DNA of 64,000 bases from Rhodobacteraceae bacterium HTCC2083 (lineage in GTDB: Bacteria > Pseudomonadota > Alphaproteobacteria > Rhodobacterales > Rhodobacteraceae), in NCBI GenBank assembly GCA_000156115.1, contig DS995276.1:3690620-3754619 (forward strand). Reading direction: 5' to 3'. Shown here piece by piece: positions 1 through 9,000 of the stretch. Made by a program: the position numbers and the translations under genes. The notes beneath the pieces were generated by a model, which was not told the DNA's origin, made no database searches, and worked only from the letters and a program-made list of their open reading frames with translations. Each line of letters begins with the position of its first letter. The first letter of the stretch is position 1.

Positions 1-1
1 C

Positions 2-589
2 GACGGCGACGACACAATTGACGGTGCGGCTGGAAACGATTTCCACAATGGTGGCAACGGTGATGATGTGTTCCTCGCGAATGCGGGCTCCAACAGCTAC
101 TTTGGTGGCAATGGTGTAGATACGCTGCAGATTGTGGGCACCACAGAGGATGCGGTCAGCTATTCGATCAACCTTGCAGAGGGTATCGATGATCAGGGCA
201 ACACCAACTTTGGCGTTGAAAACGTTAATGCAGGGTCCGGCAACGATCGTCTTGTGGGCAACTTTGATGACAACGCGCTGTACGGCGGTGTTGGTGATGA
301 CACGCTTACAGGTGGCGGTGGCGATGATACCCTTACGGGTGGTCTCGGAGATGACGTCTTTACGATGGGCAATGATGCCGGCAGCATTGAGGTCACTGAC
401 TTCACCCAAGGGGCCGATCAAATTGATCTGAGCAATATCACGGGCGTCGAAGACTTCGATGATCTTGCAGCGTTCTTGCTCTCCGGTGGCGGCACGTCGA
501 CGCTTACGTTTGATATCACTGAGGTGGATCAGCTTCAGTTGATCATCCAAGCGGAAGAAGATCTGGAAGCTTCCGACTTCATCTTCTAA
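2..589 (+). CDS. RTX calcium-binding repeat protein, C-terminal part
   Basis: The reading frame is open from base 2 at the window edge, so only the C-terminal ~195 residues are present. Glycine/aspartate-rich nonapeptide repeats of the hemolysin type are visible (GGNGVDTL, GGVGDDTLTGGGGDDTL, GGLGDDVF). In this family they form a calcium-bound beta-roll and precede an uncleaved C-terminal type I secretion signal. The tail after the repeats (acidic, ending SDFIF with a hydrophobic end) fits such a signal. The protein is therefore probably secreted; the N-terminal effector domain lies outside the window, so its activity cannot be named. Its secretion system is not adjacent; the only type I system in view is at 51.9-56.9 kb. 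Confidence 0.85.
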   Translation, partial: DGDDTIDGAAGNDFHNGGNGDDVFLANAGSNSYFGGNGVDTLQIVGTTEDAVSYSINLAEGIDDQGNTNFGVENVNAGSGNDRLVGNFDDNALYGGVGDDTLTGGGGDDTLTGGLGDDVFTMGNDAGSIEVTDFTQGADQIDLSNITGVEDFDDLAAFLLSGGGTSTLTFDITEVDQLQLIIQAEEDLEASDFIF

Positions 590-698
590 ATCCTATTTCA
601 AGTGCCCTTTGTTTCTCACACGGGGCCCTTTCACTATCGAAAATCACATCTAGCGCGCTAACTCCTTCCAAATCAGCACAATCATGGAAGAGCGCGCG

Positions 699-1910
699 AT
701 GACCACATCCGATTTGTTCGACGACCTGCCCCGCCTCAACAAAGACGTTGTATTCACCCCGACGCGAGCCGCGGGCCTGGCGCAGCTTGAAACATTCGTG
801 TCGCGCATGGGCGATCACTACACGGCACAGCGCAACTATGACCTTGGCGCACAGGATCGCAGCACGGCCTCCGCACTGTCCCCGTGGATCCGGCACCGTT
901 TGATCACTGAGGAAGAAGTGCTGACACGCGCTCTTGCAAGGCACAGCCCGTCTGCCGCCTCCAAGTTCGTGCAAGAGGTGTTTTGGCGCGGATATTTCAA
1001 AGGTTGGCTGGAACAGCATCCGAGCGTTTGGAAGGCTTTTAGGCATGATTTGCGCTTGGCATATGCGCGCTTAGAAAACGATGAAGTGTTAAAGCATGAC
1101 TACACTGACGCGACAGAAGGGCGATCCGGCATCGCCTGTTTTGATCATTGGGTAAATGAGTTGGTTCAGACAGGCTATCTGCACAATCACGCGCGCATGT
1201 GGTTCGCCTCGATCTGGATATTTTCTTTGCGGCTGCCGTGGCAATTGGGTGCTGATTTCTTTATGCAGCACCTGCTGGACGGCGATCCCGCGTCCAATAC
1301 GCTGAGCTGGCGTTGGGTTGGCGGGTTGCACACGAAGGGCAAAACTTACCTCGCGCGCGCTTCCAACATCGCAAAATATACGGGCGGGCGCTTCAATCCT
1401 GAAGGGCAACTCGCGGGTCTTGCGATTGCTTTAGAAGAACTCGAAGAGCATCCATTTGTGCCACTGCCCTTGCCTTCGACTGCCCCCCAAAGCAAAACTC
1501 TGCGTCTGATTACGGAAGAGGATTGCTACCCCGAAATTGGTGCCATCCAATCAGATGCGCCTGTATTGCGAGTATTCACCCCTATGCCGGAGCAAAGTGA
1601 ACAGGTGAGAGCCTTTAAACAGGCCGCTTTGCAGGATACCGAGGTCCTAAGCAGTGCCAGTTGGGCAGCGTGTGTTATTGAAGCAGCACAGGCTGCAGGT
1701 ACACGTGAAGTTATCACTGCACACGCCCCCGTCGGGCCAACTGCCACGCATTTAGCGCAAGCGAAACCTCTGCTTGAACGCGAAGGGATCACGTTGCATC
1801 AACAGATGAGAGCTTATGACTGCCTCACATGGCCGCACGCGAACAAGGGGTTCTTTAAACTCAAAAAGCAGATCCCCAAAATCCTCGCGCAGTTAGATTT
1901 GAAACCCTAG
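699..1910 (+). CDS. Photolyase/cryptochrome-like FAD-binding domain protein
   Basis: 403 residues. The first ~240 match the FAD-binding helical domain of the cryptochrome/photolyase family: FWRGYFKGWLE, HNHARMWFAS, and the FAD-pocket stretch around SWRWVGGLHTKGKTY. The usual N-terminal antenna alpha/beta domain is absent: the protein starts directly in the helical domain. The C-terminal ~130 residues (beta strand VLRVFTPM, then GREVITAHAPVG-like alternation and a final KGFFKLKKQIPKIL) look alpha/beta and may replace it. It may be a light-responsive or DNA-repair flavoprotein; activity is not predictable. ATG 699 is chosen over ATG 684 because GGAAGAG lies just upstream of it. It stands alone, convergent with the uronate dehydrogenase gene. 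Confidence 0.8.
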   Translation: MTTSDLFDDLPRLNKDVVFTPTRAAGLAQLETFVSRMGDHYTAQRNYDLGAQDRSTASALSPWIRHRLITEEEVLTRALARHSPSAASKFVQEVFWRGYFKGWLEQHPSVWKAFRHDLRLAYARLENDEVLKHDYTDATEGRSGIACFDHWVNELVQTGYLHNHARMWFASIWIFSLRLPWQLGADFFMQHLLDGDPASNTLSWRWVGGLHTKGKTYLARASNIAKYTGGRFNPEGQLAGLAIALEELEEHPFVPLPLPSTAPQSKTLRLITEEDCYPEIGAIQSDAPVLRVFTPMPEQSEQVRAFKQAALQDTEVLSSASWAACVIEAAQAAGTREVITAHAPVGPTATHLAQAKPLLEREGITLHQQMRAYDCLTWPHANKGFFKLKKQIPKILAQLDLKP

Positions 1911-1928
1911 GCTTAGACGCGCCCCTCC

Positions 1929-2765
1929 TCAGGTCTTTTTCGCGTCATCCACGATATTCATGCTCGCCACGCCACTGTTGCCCAAGGCAACACTGGCGAA
2001 GGGCCCTCCGTGGCAAACGTCGCCCACATCCTGTGGGTCGGCGGGGTCTGCTTTGGCGAGAACCTCTGCCGCAAACTGCTCTGCATTGTCTTTCGGGCGA
2101 TAGCCGAGAAAGCTGGCCTGACTGTTATCCACCGGCGCGCGGTCGTTGTTGGACACGCCATAGACCACCGAAAACCCCGTCGTTGGCGCATCAATGCAGC
2201 GAGTGACCAGTTGGATCAGATCATCATAGGACAACCAAGACCCAAGCGCGCGTGGATTGTTGACCTGCGCGCAAGACAGAATGCGCATGTGCACGCTCTC
2301 CAACCCGTGTTTATCCCAATAGAGGGAACCGAGATCTTCGGCAAAACACTTGGCCAGTCCGTAGAACGTATCGGGGCGATGGGGCACATTGGTGTCAATG
2401 AAATCAGTCTTGGCGTGCATCCCAACCGCATGGATCGAGCTGGCATAAACAACCCGTTTCAACCCATGGCGATGCGCGGCTTCCCAAATATTATAAGCTC
2501 CGATGAAATTGGGGCCGAGCAGTTTTTCGAACGGGCCTTCATCCGCGTAAGCGCCCATATGCACCACCATATCCGCGCCCTCCAGAACGCGCATCATATC
2601 GTCCATGTTGGCAAGATCACCTTTAATATAAGTCTCACCTTCATAAAGCGTGCCGATGTCATCGACGATATCCGTGCTAACCAATGCATCGCAAAGCTGA
2701 GTCAGCGGTTCGCGCAGGTAAGAAGACAGTCGACCAGCCGCGCCAGTGAGAACAAGTTTTTTCAT
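1929..2765 (-). CDS. NAD-dependent epimerase/dehydratase, probable uronate dehydrogenase
   Basis: 278-residue extended short-chain dehydrogenase. The N-terminal Rossmann motif is TGAAGRLSSY, with the catalytic set SSIHAVG (Ser) and YGLAK (Tyr-x3-Lys). Length and the segments FYGLAKCFAEDL and GYRPKDNAEQF resemble bacterial uronate dehydrogenase, which oxidises D-galacturonate or D-glucuronate to the aldarolactone in the cytosol. It lies 36 bases downstream of an HpcH/HpaI aldolase on the same strand. That supports a short operon for uronate/aldarate breakdown, the aldolase cleaving the keto-deoxy acid. The substrate is inferred from family resemblance; another sugar epimerase/dehydrogenase role is possible. 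Confidence 0.75.
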   Translation of the reverse strand: MKKLVLTGAAGRLSSYLREPLTQLCDALVSTDIVDDIGTLYEGETYIKGDLANMDDMMRVLEGADMVVHMGAYADEGPFEKLLGPNFIGAYNIWEAAHRHGLKRVVYASSIHAVGMHAKTDFIDTNVPHRPDTFYGLAKCFAEDLGSLYWDKHGLESVHMRILSCAQVNNPRALGSWLSYDDLIQLVTRCIDAPTTGFSVVYGVSNNDRAPVDNSQASFLGYRPKDNAEQFAAEVLAKADPADPQDVGDVCHGGPFASVALGNSGVASMNIVDDAKKT

Positions 2766-2801
2766 AAGGGTAAGTCCTTGGAGTAGAGTAGAAATTTCAA
2801 G

Positions 2802-3575
2802 TTAGCCTATACCGGCTCTAACGCTAGCAAGTGCAGCATCGCAGGCTTTGGCAAGCAGCATCGTATCAGTGGCGCAGGCAACGAAGGTAAAGCCGTCGTT
2901 CAAAAGCTGAGCCGCAAAAGCGGTGTCATTGACCAGAGTTCCAACGGGCACGCCTTTGTCGATCAGCGTTTGTGCGGCAGGTTTGATCAGCGCCCAAACA
3001 TCCTCGTGCAGGGGTTGACCCAAAAGCCCGATATCAGCCGCAATATCCGCAGGCCCAAAAAATATACCGGTGACACCATCAGTTGTGCCAATTTCGACCG
3101 CTTGCGCGATAGCGGCGGCAGTTTCAAGTTGGAGGATCACCGTGGTTTCCTCTTCAACACGGGCCAAATAATCCGTGACGCGACCAAATTTTGTGGCCCG
3201 TGTGCCACCCGAAAACCCGCGCGTACCGTGCGGGGGGTAGCGCGTCGCGGCCACCGCTTTTTGCGCCTCTTCCACAGATTGAATCATTGGGAACAAAAGT
3301 CCTTCGACACCCATATCAAGCAGGCGTTTCACAATCACCGGATCGTTCCACTCAGGGCGCAAAATCGCGGTGGTGTCAGTGTTGGCAAAGGTTTGTAGCT
3401 GACCGAGAACGCTGAAGTAATCGTTCGGCGAATGCTCCATATCAATCAGTGCCCAATCATAACCAGAGGGGGCTGTAACCTCTGCGGCCACATTGCTAGC
3501 GAGCGAAATCCAAAGGCCAATTTGCTTGTCTTTATCCATCAGCGCTTGTGTGAAGCAGTTCTTTTTCAGTTTCAT
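2802..3575 (-). CDS. HpcH/HpaI-family aldolase (2-keto-3-deoxy acid aldolase)
   Basis: 257 residues, the normal length of class II pyruvate aldolases such as 2-dehydro-3-deoxyglucarate aldolase and 4-hydroxy-2-oxoheptanedioate aldolase. Visible family signatures are WALIDMEHSPND near residue 40, the metal ligand region LQLET around residue 150 and FGPADIAADIG around residue 175. RYPPHGTRGFSGGTRA is the conserved arginine/glycine loop. It cleaves 2-keto-3-deoxy acids to pyruvate and an aldehyde with a divalent metal. It is the first gene of a two-gene unit with the uronate dehydrogenase-like gene, which favours an aldarate substrate; exact specificity cannot be read from sequence. Confidence 0.85.
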   Translation of the reverse strand: MKLKKNCFTQALMDKDKQIGLWISLASNVAAEVTAPSGYDWALIDMEHSPNDYFSVLGQLQTFANTDTTAILRPEWNDPVIVKRLLDMGVEGLLFPMIQSVEEAQKAVAATRYPPHGTRGFSGGTRATKFGRVTDYLARVEEETTVILQLETAAAIAQAVEIGTTDGVTGIFFGPADIAADIGLLGQPLHEDVWALIKPAAQTLIDKGVPVGTLVNDTAFAAQLLNDGFTFVACATDTMLLAKACDAALASVRAGIG

Positions 3576-3819
3576 TCAAGCGTCTCCCTTCACGATGGCT
3601 GCGTCAGTCACGGCAATACCACGCGCGCTTTAGCCAAATTTCTCAACCACAGTTTGTGAAAAAATTTGGCCGCGTGCAAGGTTGCGTTTGGACTGTGCCA
3701 CCTGCAGGGCCGCAAGAAATTGAACAAAAATGTTCCAACGGCAACGCGACACAAATTTTGATAGAAACGAATTTTCGTCAGAAAAGATGCAGTGTTGAAA
3801 TGAACGATGCACTAGAAAC

Positions 3820-3896
<77 letters not shown>

Positions 3897-3953
3897 GGAT
3901 CGCGCAACTTATCGCGCAAATCAGGGGCCGCGTGCAAGTAGAAAGGCGAATTA

Positions 3954-5033
3954 TTACAGATCCAGTTCTGCCAGAATTGCAGCGCGATCCGCATCGCGGC
4001 GGGTGGCTATGTTGATTGGAGCAGAGTGTCCATCAAAGCGTGGCGCTGGAGCCGCTTGGAGGTAGCCTTGTGCGCTGTCCCAGACGTTGCGGGCTTTCAT
4101 ATGCGGCTCTTCCGCGGCGGCCTGTGGGGGTAAAACAGCTGCTACGCAGGCGTCTGAGCCGTCAAAGTGAGTCGTCCAATATGCGCGTGATTTTTCTAGA
4201 AAAATCGCACCCAGCCGCGCTGTCTGGACACTCCATTGCCGCGCATCATGCTGCGCTTGCATTCCGGGATCGTCGTTTAGGCCCAAAGCCGTCAACAAAG
4301 CCGCATAAAACTGCGGCTCCAAGGCTTGCACCGACACATCCCCCCCGCATGCGCATCTATAGGTGCGCGACCAATGTGGACCATCAAGCAGGCTTGCACC
4401 GCGCTCTTCAGACAGGCCACCGCCCTGCCCCAAGGCCATCAGTAAGTTCATCATATGCGCAGAGCCATCAACGATCGCGGCGTCCACAACTGTACCCTGC
4501 CCTGTGCGCGCAGATTTGATGATCCCCGCAAGCATTCCCGCCACCAAATACAAAGCCCCGCCACCTATGTCGCCAAGCAAAGTCGCAGGCGTTACGGGCG
4601 CGTCGTCGGGTAGGCCCGCGTAATAAAGCGCGCCAGAAGTGGCAATGTAATTTAGGTCATGTCCCGCTTGATGCGCGCGCGGGCCGCTTTGACCCCATCC
4701 GGTCATGCGACCATAAACGAGCTTGGGATTGTCGGTTAGACACAGCTCAGGGCCAAGCCCAAGGCGCTCCATCACACCTGGGCGAAACCCTTCAATCACC
4801 CCGTCTGCCTGTGCGATCAGGGCTTTAGCGACAGCGAGATCTTCGACGTTTTTCAGATCCAGCGCGATAGAACGCTTGCCACGATCGAGCAAGCCCGCCT
4901 CAGCAGTGACCCCCGCCAACTTACCTGCGCGGTGGATCACCGTCACCTCAGCACCTAAATCAGCCAGCATCATCCCTGCAAAGGGCGCAGGGCCAAGCCC
5001 TTCTATTTCAACGATTTTAATACCGTTTAGCAC
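3954..5033 (-). CDS. CaiB/BaiF family III CoA-transferase, probable alpha-methylacyl-CoA racemase
   Basis: 359 residues with the start typical of alpha-methylacyl-CoA racemases (GIKIVEIEGLGPAPFAGM, then LADLGAEV). The conserved GHDLNYIATSG near residue 125 carries the catalytic His, and GDIGGGALYLVAG near residue 155 the catalytic Asp. These enzymes interconvert (2R)- and (2S)-methyl-branched acyl-CoAs in branched fatty-acid degradation, without CoA transfer. The length is the ~360 of racemases rather than the ~400 of true class III CoA-transferases. It is followed upstream on the same strand by a small AsnC-type domain gene, only 5 bases away, which may be co-transcribed. Confidence 0.85.
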   Translation of the reverse strand: MLNGIKIVEIEGLGPAPFAGMMLADLGAEVTVIHRAGKLAGVTAEAGLLDRGKRSIALDLKNVEDLAVAKALIAQADGVIEGFRPGVMERLGLGPELCLTDNPKLVYGRMTGWGQSGPRAHQAGHDLNYIATSGALYYAGLPDDAPVTPATLLGDIGGGALYLVAGMLAGIIKSARTGQGTVVDAAIVDGSAHMMNLLMALGQGGGLSEERGASLLDGPHWSRTYRCACGGDVSVQALEPQFYAALLTALGLNDDPGMQAQHDARQWSVQTARLGAIFLEKSRAYWTTHFDGSDACVAAVLPPQAAAEEPHMKARNVWDSAQGYLQAAPAPRFDGHSAPINIATRRDADRAAILAELDL

Positions 5034-5038
5034 TTAGA

Positions 5039-5278
5039 TCAGAACGCTTTGAACGTCATTGTTGTGAGCGAACGCTCAATGCCTTCGATCGAGAGCAAAT
5101 GGTCGTTGATGTATTTTCCGATGTCTTCGCTTTCAGGAATATACATTTTCACCATCAAATCATATTCGCCCGATGTCGAGTAGATTTCCGAATGAATTTC
5201 CTCGAACGAAATCTTTTCAGCGACCTTGTATGTGGTGCCGGGTTTGCATCTGATCTGTACGAAAACACAGGTAGACAT
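5039..5278 (-). CDS. Stand-alone Lrp/AsnC ligand-binding (RAM) domain protein
   Basis: 79 residues forming only the beta-alpha-beta-beta-alpha-beta ligand-binding domain of the Lrp/AsnC family. It reads CVFVQIRCKPG, a GEYDLMVKMYIPE core (the conserved G-x-YD turn), and a closing ERSLTTMTFKAF strand; there is no helix-turn-helix. Such stand-alone domains form dimers/octamers and bind amino acids or related small molecules; a regulatory or sensing role is inferred. A GGAGCGCG stretch precedes the ATG. It is divergent from hisB and lies directly upstream of the racemase gene on the same strand. Confidence 0.85.
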   Translation of the reverse strand: MSTCVFVQIRCKPGTTYKVAEKISFEEIHSEIYSTSGEYDLMVKMYIPESEDIGKYINDHLLSIEGIERSLTTMTFKAF

Positions 5279-5413
5279 GGGCGCGCTCCTTTTGCTGACT
5301 CAGCTCCAAAGCTGGCATAGAGGTCACGCCAACGCAATCGCGAAACGGAGCCGCTTGGCCTACGCCGCGCGACTGTTATAAGGACAGCACTCAGCAAGGC
5401 TAAGGACAGTGCA

Positions 5414-6001
5414 ATGCGAACGGCAACAGTGACACGCGCGACAGCGGAAACGGATATTTCCGTCGAGATCAATTTGGATGGAACAGGTGTTTACGACAAC
5501 CAAACGGGTGTCGGTTTCTTTGATCACATGCTGGATCAACTGGCGCGGCATTCCCTGATAGATATGACGATCCGCGCGAAGGGAGATCTGCATATCGATG
5601 ATCACCACACGGTTGAGGATACAGGCATCGCGCTGGGTCAAGCTTTGACGCAAGCTCTTGGTGATAAACGCGGAATTCACCGTTATGGTGAATGCCATCT
5701 GCCTATGGATGACGCACAAGTGCGCTGTGCATTGGATCTGTCAGCACGCCCCTTTTTGGTGTGGAACGTGGAGCTTCCAACGCAGAAGATCGGCGCATTT
5801 GATTGCGAATTGGTCCGCGAATTTTTCCAAGCCTTCGCAACACATGGCGGCATTACCCTGCACATAGATCAATTGCACGGGTTCAACAGCCACCACATAG
5901 CAGAGGCCGCGTTCAAAGCTGTGGCGCGCGCGCTGCGCACAGCAGTCGAGACCGATCCGCGAAAATCTGACGCGGTGCCGTCGACCAAAGGAACGCTTTG
6001 A
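5414..6001 (+). CDS. hisB: Imidazoleglycerol-phosphate dehydratase
   Basis: 195 residues, the length of monofunctional HisB. It catalyses the sixth step of histidine synthesis, dehydrating imidazole-glycerol phosphate to imidazole-acetol phosphate, in a Mn-containing 24-mer. The metal-binding histidine motifs are visible: [27 protein letters not shown], and the second-half repeat of the fold with [15 protein letters not shown]. It starts with ATG in the context AGGACAGTGCA. hisH follows with one base between them, so the two are translationally close. It is the first gene of the his cluster in this window. Confidence 0.97.
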   Translation: MRTATVTRATAETDISVEINLDGTGVYDNQTGVGFFDHMLDQLARHSLIDMTIRAKGDLHIDDHHTVEDTGIALGQALTQALGDKRGIHRYGECHLPMDDAQVRCALDLSARPFLVWNVELPTQKIGAFDCELVREFFQAFATHGGITLHIDQLHGFNSHHIAEAAFKAVARALRTAVETDPRKSDAVPSTKGTL

Positions 6002-6002
6002 C

Positions 6003-6641
6003 GTGCTGACTGCCATTGTTGACTATGAGAGCGGCAATCTGCATTCGGCAGAAAAAGCTTTCGGGCGTATGGCGTCAGAAGCGAATGCAGGGGAGGTTGT
6101 CGTCACATCTGACGCCGATGTTGTCTCGCGCGCGGACCGCATTGTTTTGCCCGGCGACGGCGCGTTTCCCGCCTGTGTGAAAGCCCTTAAAGGCACGGGT
6201 GGCCTGTTCGACGCCTTGCAAGAGGCGGTCACCGTGAAAGCGCGGCCCTTTTTGGGGATTTGCGTCGGCATGCAATTGATGGCCACGTTGGGGCGTGAGT
6301 ATGAAGATACGGACGGATTGGGCTGGATCGACGGCGAGGTCGTCAAAATCACGCCTTCTGATCCCACGCTGAAAGTACCACATATGGGATGGAATGATCT
6401 GGTGATCGACACACCCCACCCCGTTTTTGAGGGTGTTGAAACGGGCGATCACACCTATTTCGTGCACTCCTATCACTTTGATGTAGCTAAGCCCGCCGAA
6501 AGGTTGGCCCATGTGGATTATGCGGGCGACATCACCGCAATCGTTGGGCGCGACACAATGCTTGGCATGCAGTTTCACCCAGAGAAAAGTCAGCAGGTGG
6601 GCCTGCGGCTGATCTCTAATTTTCTAGCGTGGACGCCATGA
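6003..6641 (+). CDS. hisH: Imidazole glycerol phosphate synthase, glutaminase subunit
   Basis: 212 residues with a GTG start one base after the hisB stop. It is a class I glutamine amidotransferase: nucleophile Cys in FLGICVGMQLMA, and catalytic His-Glu in GMQFHPEKSQ near the C terminus. HisH releases ammonia from glutamine and channels it to HisF, which makes imidazole-glycerol phosphate and AICAR. The stop codon abuts, base to base, the stop codon of the opposing DUF2147 gene, so transcription from this unit must end or be blocked there. hisF lies 1.3 kb further on. Confidence 0.97.
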   Translation: MLTAIVDYESGNLHSAEKAFGRMASEANAGEVVVTSDADVVSRADRIVLPGDGAFPACVKALKGTGGLFDALQEAVTVKARPFLGICVGMQLMATLGREYEDTDGLGWIDGEVVKITPSDPTLKVPHMGWNDLVIDTPHPVFEGVETGDHTYFVHSYHFDVAKPAERLAHVDYAGDITAIVGRDTMLGMQFHPEKSQQVGLRLISNFLAWTP

Positions 6642-7025
6642 TTAGTTCACGCGGCTCCACGTTTGCTTTTTGCAGATGGGCCCAACACAGCCTGACACTT
6701 TCAGCGTGTTCCCACTCAGGGACATTTTGGATTTAAACACCTTATCTGTCGAGGGCTGCCAAATTTTGCCTTTTTTGTAACGACCAGACCCTTTGGCTTG
6801 CATGTCCCAAACCAGCTTCTTACCGATATTGGCGCTTTTATATTCGCCCGTGCTGTTGAAGGTGCGTGAAATCACGCCACAAAGCTTAGCCCCGCAGGGC
6901 GACATGGTCACATACGCATAGGCTCCATCATCAACTTGCGTTTTCCACAAGCCTTCGACTGGATCAGCAAATGCAGATGTCGCAGCCAAAACGGCTAGCG
7001 CGGCGGCTGATAGCAAAGTTTTCAT
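6642..7025 (-). CDS. DUF2147 exported protein
   Basis: 127 residues. The first ~20 are a signal peptide (positively charged start, hydrophobic LLSAAALAVLAATSAFA, then cleavage before DPVEG). The mature part is the DUF2147 domain: VEGLWKTQ, a YVTMSPCGAKLCGVI strand with paired cysteines, and a C-terminal CVGPICKKQTW with two more cysteines, suggesting disulfides in the periplasm. The function of the family is unknown. It sits on the opposite strand between hisH and hisA, ending exactly at the hisH stop and divergent from hisA, so it interrupts the his cluster. Confidence 0.85.
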   Translation of the reverse strand: MKTLLSAAALAVLAATSAFADPVEGLWKTQVDDGAYAYVTMSPCGAKLCGVISRTFNSTGEYKSANIGKKLVWDMQAKGSGRYKKGKIWQPSTDKVFKSKMSLSGNTLKVSGCVGPICKKQTWSRVN

Positions 7026-7156
7026 ATCTCTCTCCCAAGGTTTTTTAGCAAGACTGCAAGGAGATGCCGCTCAAAGCAAGTCATGACGCTACGCCCCGTT
7101 GCAAATCAGGCCTTCTCATGCGAGTGCATTCCCCAAGAAACGAAAGGCGTATACAG

Positions 7157-7876
7157 ATGATCCTCTATCCTGCAATTGATCTAAAAGACGGCCAAGCCGT
7201 GCGCCTGGTGCGCGGTGAAATGGATCAAGCCACCGTCTTTAGTGACGATCCGGCCGCGCAAGCGATGGAATTTGTAAGAGCGGGCTGCGAATGGCTACAT
7301 CTGGTTGATCTCAATGGGGCTTTTGCAGGAGAACCTGTCAATGCGACACCTGTCGAGGCCATCTTGAAGGCATGTAATATACCCACGCAACTAGGCGGAG
7401 GTATTCGCGATATGGCAACGATCGAGCGTTGGCTCGATAAAGGATTACAGCGCGTGATCCTTGGAACAGTTGCGGTTGAGAACCCTGATCTTGTGCGCGA
7501 GGCAGCGAAAGCCTTTCCCGGTCACGTGGCTGTCGGCATTGATGCGCGCGGCGGCAAAGTCGCGACAAAAGGCTGGGCAGAAGAAACCGATGTGGAGTTG
7601 ACGGACCTCGCGAAGTCCTTTGAAGATGCTGGTGTCGCGGCGATTATCTACACGGACATTAACCGCGATGGCGCGATGCAAGGACCGAATATTGAGGCAA
7701 CGGCGGCTTTGGCCCGCTCGGTTTCGATCCCTGTGATTGCTTCGGGTGGTGTCTCCTCTTTGGAAGATCTGATTGCATTGCGCGAATGCGGTGCAGGATT
7801 GAATGGTGCCATTTCCGGTCGTGCGCTTTATGATGGTGCGTTAGACTTGGCTGACGCATTGAAAGCGTTGAAATAA
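7157..7876 (+). CDS. hisA: ProFAR isomerase (phosphoribosylformimino-5-aminoimidazole carboxamide ribotide isomerase)
   Basis: 239 residues, a beta8-alpha8 barrel. It catalyses the Amadori rearrangement of ProFAR to PRFAR, the fourth step of histidine synthesis. N-terminal [18 protein letters not shown] carries the catalytic Asp; GGGIRD and the C-terminal phosphate loop VIASGGVSS are present, with catalytic Asp in [17 protein letters not shown] 7157 is chosen, not the upstream in-frame codon at 7064, because MILYPAIDL is the universal HisA start and GAAAGG lies just upstream. It has its own promoter region, shared with the divergent DUF2147 gene, and is followed by hisF. Confidence 0.96.
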   Translation: MILYPAIDLKDGQAVRLVRGEMDQATVFSDDPAAQAMEFVRAGCEWLHLVDLNGAFAGEPVNATPVEAILKACNIPTQLGGGIRDMATIERWLDKGLQRVILGTVAVENPDLVREAAKAFPGHVAVGIDARGGKVATKGWAEETDVELTDLAKSFEDAGVAAIIYTDINRDGAMQGPNIEATAALARSVSIPVIASGGVSSLEDLIALRECGAGLNGAISGRALYDGALDLADALKALK

Positions 7877-7910
7877 TGCGATTTTTCTTGAAAAATTGAG
7901 GGGACCCGCA

Positions 7911-8672
7911 ATGCTTAAAACACGTATTATCCCTTGTCTGGACGTTGCCGATGGGCGCGTTGTTAAAGGTGTGAATTTCGTGGGTTTGCGCGATGCGGGC
8001 GATCCTGTCGAAAGTGCGCGCGCTTATGATTTGGCGGGTGCGGATGAGCTATGTTTCCTTGATATTCACGCAACGCACGAAAACCGTGGCACAATGTTTG
8101 ATGTTGTGCAGCGCACTGCCGAGCAATGCTACATTCCCTTAACCGTCGGCGGCGGTGTGCGCGAGGTCGAAGATGTGCGCGCACTTTTGCTGGCTGGGGC
8201 AGACAAGGTCAGTTTTAACTCTGCTGCTGTTGCTCGACCTGACGTCTTGTCCGAAGCTGCGGATCAGTTTGGCAGCCAGTGCATCGTCTGCGCGATTGAT
8301 GCCAAAACAGTTGAGCCCGGGCGTTGGGAAATTTTCACACATGGCGGTCGCAAGCCTACTGGCATTGATGCGGTTGAGTTTGCGCAGTTGGTGGCGGCAA
8401 AAGGTGCCGGGGAAATCCTGCTCACCTCGATGGATCGCGATGGTACGAAATCAGGGTTCAACTTGCCTTTAACCCGTGCGGTTTCAGATGCAGTAAGTAT
8501 TCCCGTCATCGCATCCGGAGGAGTCGGCAATCTGGATCATCTCGTTGAAGGTGTTACCAAAGGCGGTGCTAGCGCAGTTTTGGCCGCTTCTATCTTCCAT
8601 TTTGGTGAGTATACTGTTGCCGAGGCCAAGGCACATATGGCCGCTGCGGGCATCCCAATGAGGTTCACATGA
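7911..8672 (+). CDS. hisF: Imidazole glycerol phosphate synthase, cyclase subunit
   Basis: 253 residues, a beta/alpha barrel homologous to HisA. It starts [20 protein letters not shown] with the catalytic Asp, has [10 protein letters not shown] in the middle, a second catalytic Asp in [11 protein letters not shown] and the phosphate loop IASGGVG. HisF uses ammonia from HisH to close the imidazole ring of PRFAR. ATG 7911 has GAGGGG upstream and gives the canonical start. The stop overlaps the hisE start (ATGA at 8669), so the two genes are translationally coupled. The 34 bases between hisA and hisF contain a short AT-rich hairpin. Confidence 0.97.
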   Translation: MLKTRIIPCLDVADGRVVKGVNFVGLRDAGDPVESARAYDLAGADELCFLDIHATHENRGTMFDVVQRTAEQCYIPLTVGGGVREVEDVRALLLAGADKVSFNSAAVARPDVLSEAADQFGSQCIVCAIDAKTVEPGRWEIFTHGGRKPTGIDAVEFAQLVAAKGAGEILLTSMDRDGTKSGFNLPLTRAVSDAVSIPVIASGGVGNLDHLVEGVTKGGASAVLAASIFHFGEYTVAEAKAHMAAAGIPMRFT

Positions 8673-8980
8673 GTATTCTGCACGATTTATTCGACACGAT
8701 TGAAGCGCGCAAAGCTGAAGGTGGTGCCAAGAGTTGGACCGCAAAATTGCTTGCCAAAGGGCCAGAGAAATGTGCAGAAAAGTTTGGCGAAGAGGCCATC
8801 GAAGCGATCATCGAAGCCGTCAAAGGCGACAAGATCGCGCTCACCGCAGAGGCCGCGGATGTACTGTATCATTTATTGGTAATGCTGGCCGCGCGCGATG
8901 TGAGCCTTGAGGATGTAGAAGCTGAGCTTGCAAAGCGCAGCGGCGTGTCTGGCATTACTGAAAAAGCGTCGCGCGGCTGA
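8669..8980 (+). CDS. hisE: Phosphoribosyl-ATP pyrophosphatase
   Basis: 103 residues, the MazG-like HisE fold. It hydrolyses phosphoribosyl-ATP to phosphoribosyl-AMP and pyrophosphate, the second step of histidine synthesis. The motif [14 protein letters not shown] near residue 38 and [12 protein letters not shown] near residue 62 give the acidic Mg-binding cluster. The start overlaps the hisF stop by four bases. The gene ends 20 bases from the opposing tilS stop. HisI (cyclohydrolase) is not fused to it and is not in the window. Confidence 0.96.
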   Translation: MSILHDLFDTIEARKAEGGAKSWTAKLLAKGPEKCAEKFGEEAIEAIIEAVKGDKIALTAEAADVLYHLLVMLAARDVSLEDVEAELAKRSGVSGITEKASRG

Positions 8981-9000
8981 TTTTAGGGTCGGATTTGAGT

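Noticed and set aside
2010-2786. 258-codon plus-strand frame opposite the uronate dehydrogenase gene
   Set aside because: Antisense to a clear family member; no motif and no ribosome-binding site.
4189-4206. Perfect palindrome ATTTTTCTAGAAAAAT
   Set aside because: It lies inside the racemase coding region and has no partner sites; likely chance, though similar AT hairpins occur at 7881-7897 and 51300-51315.
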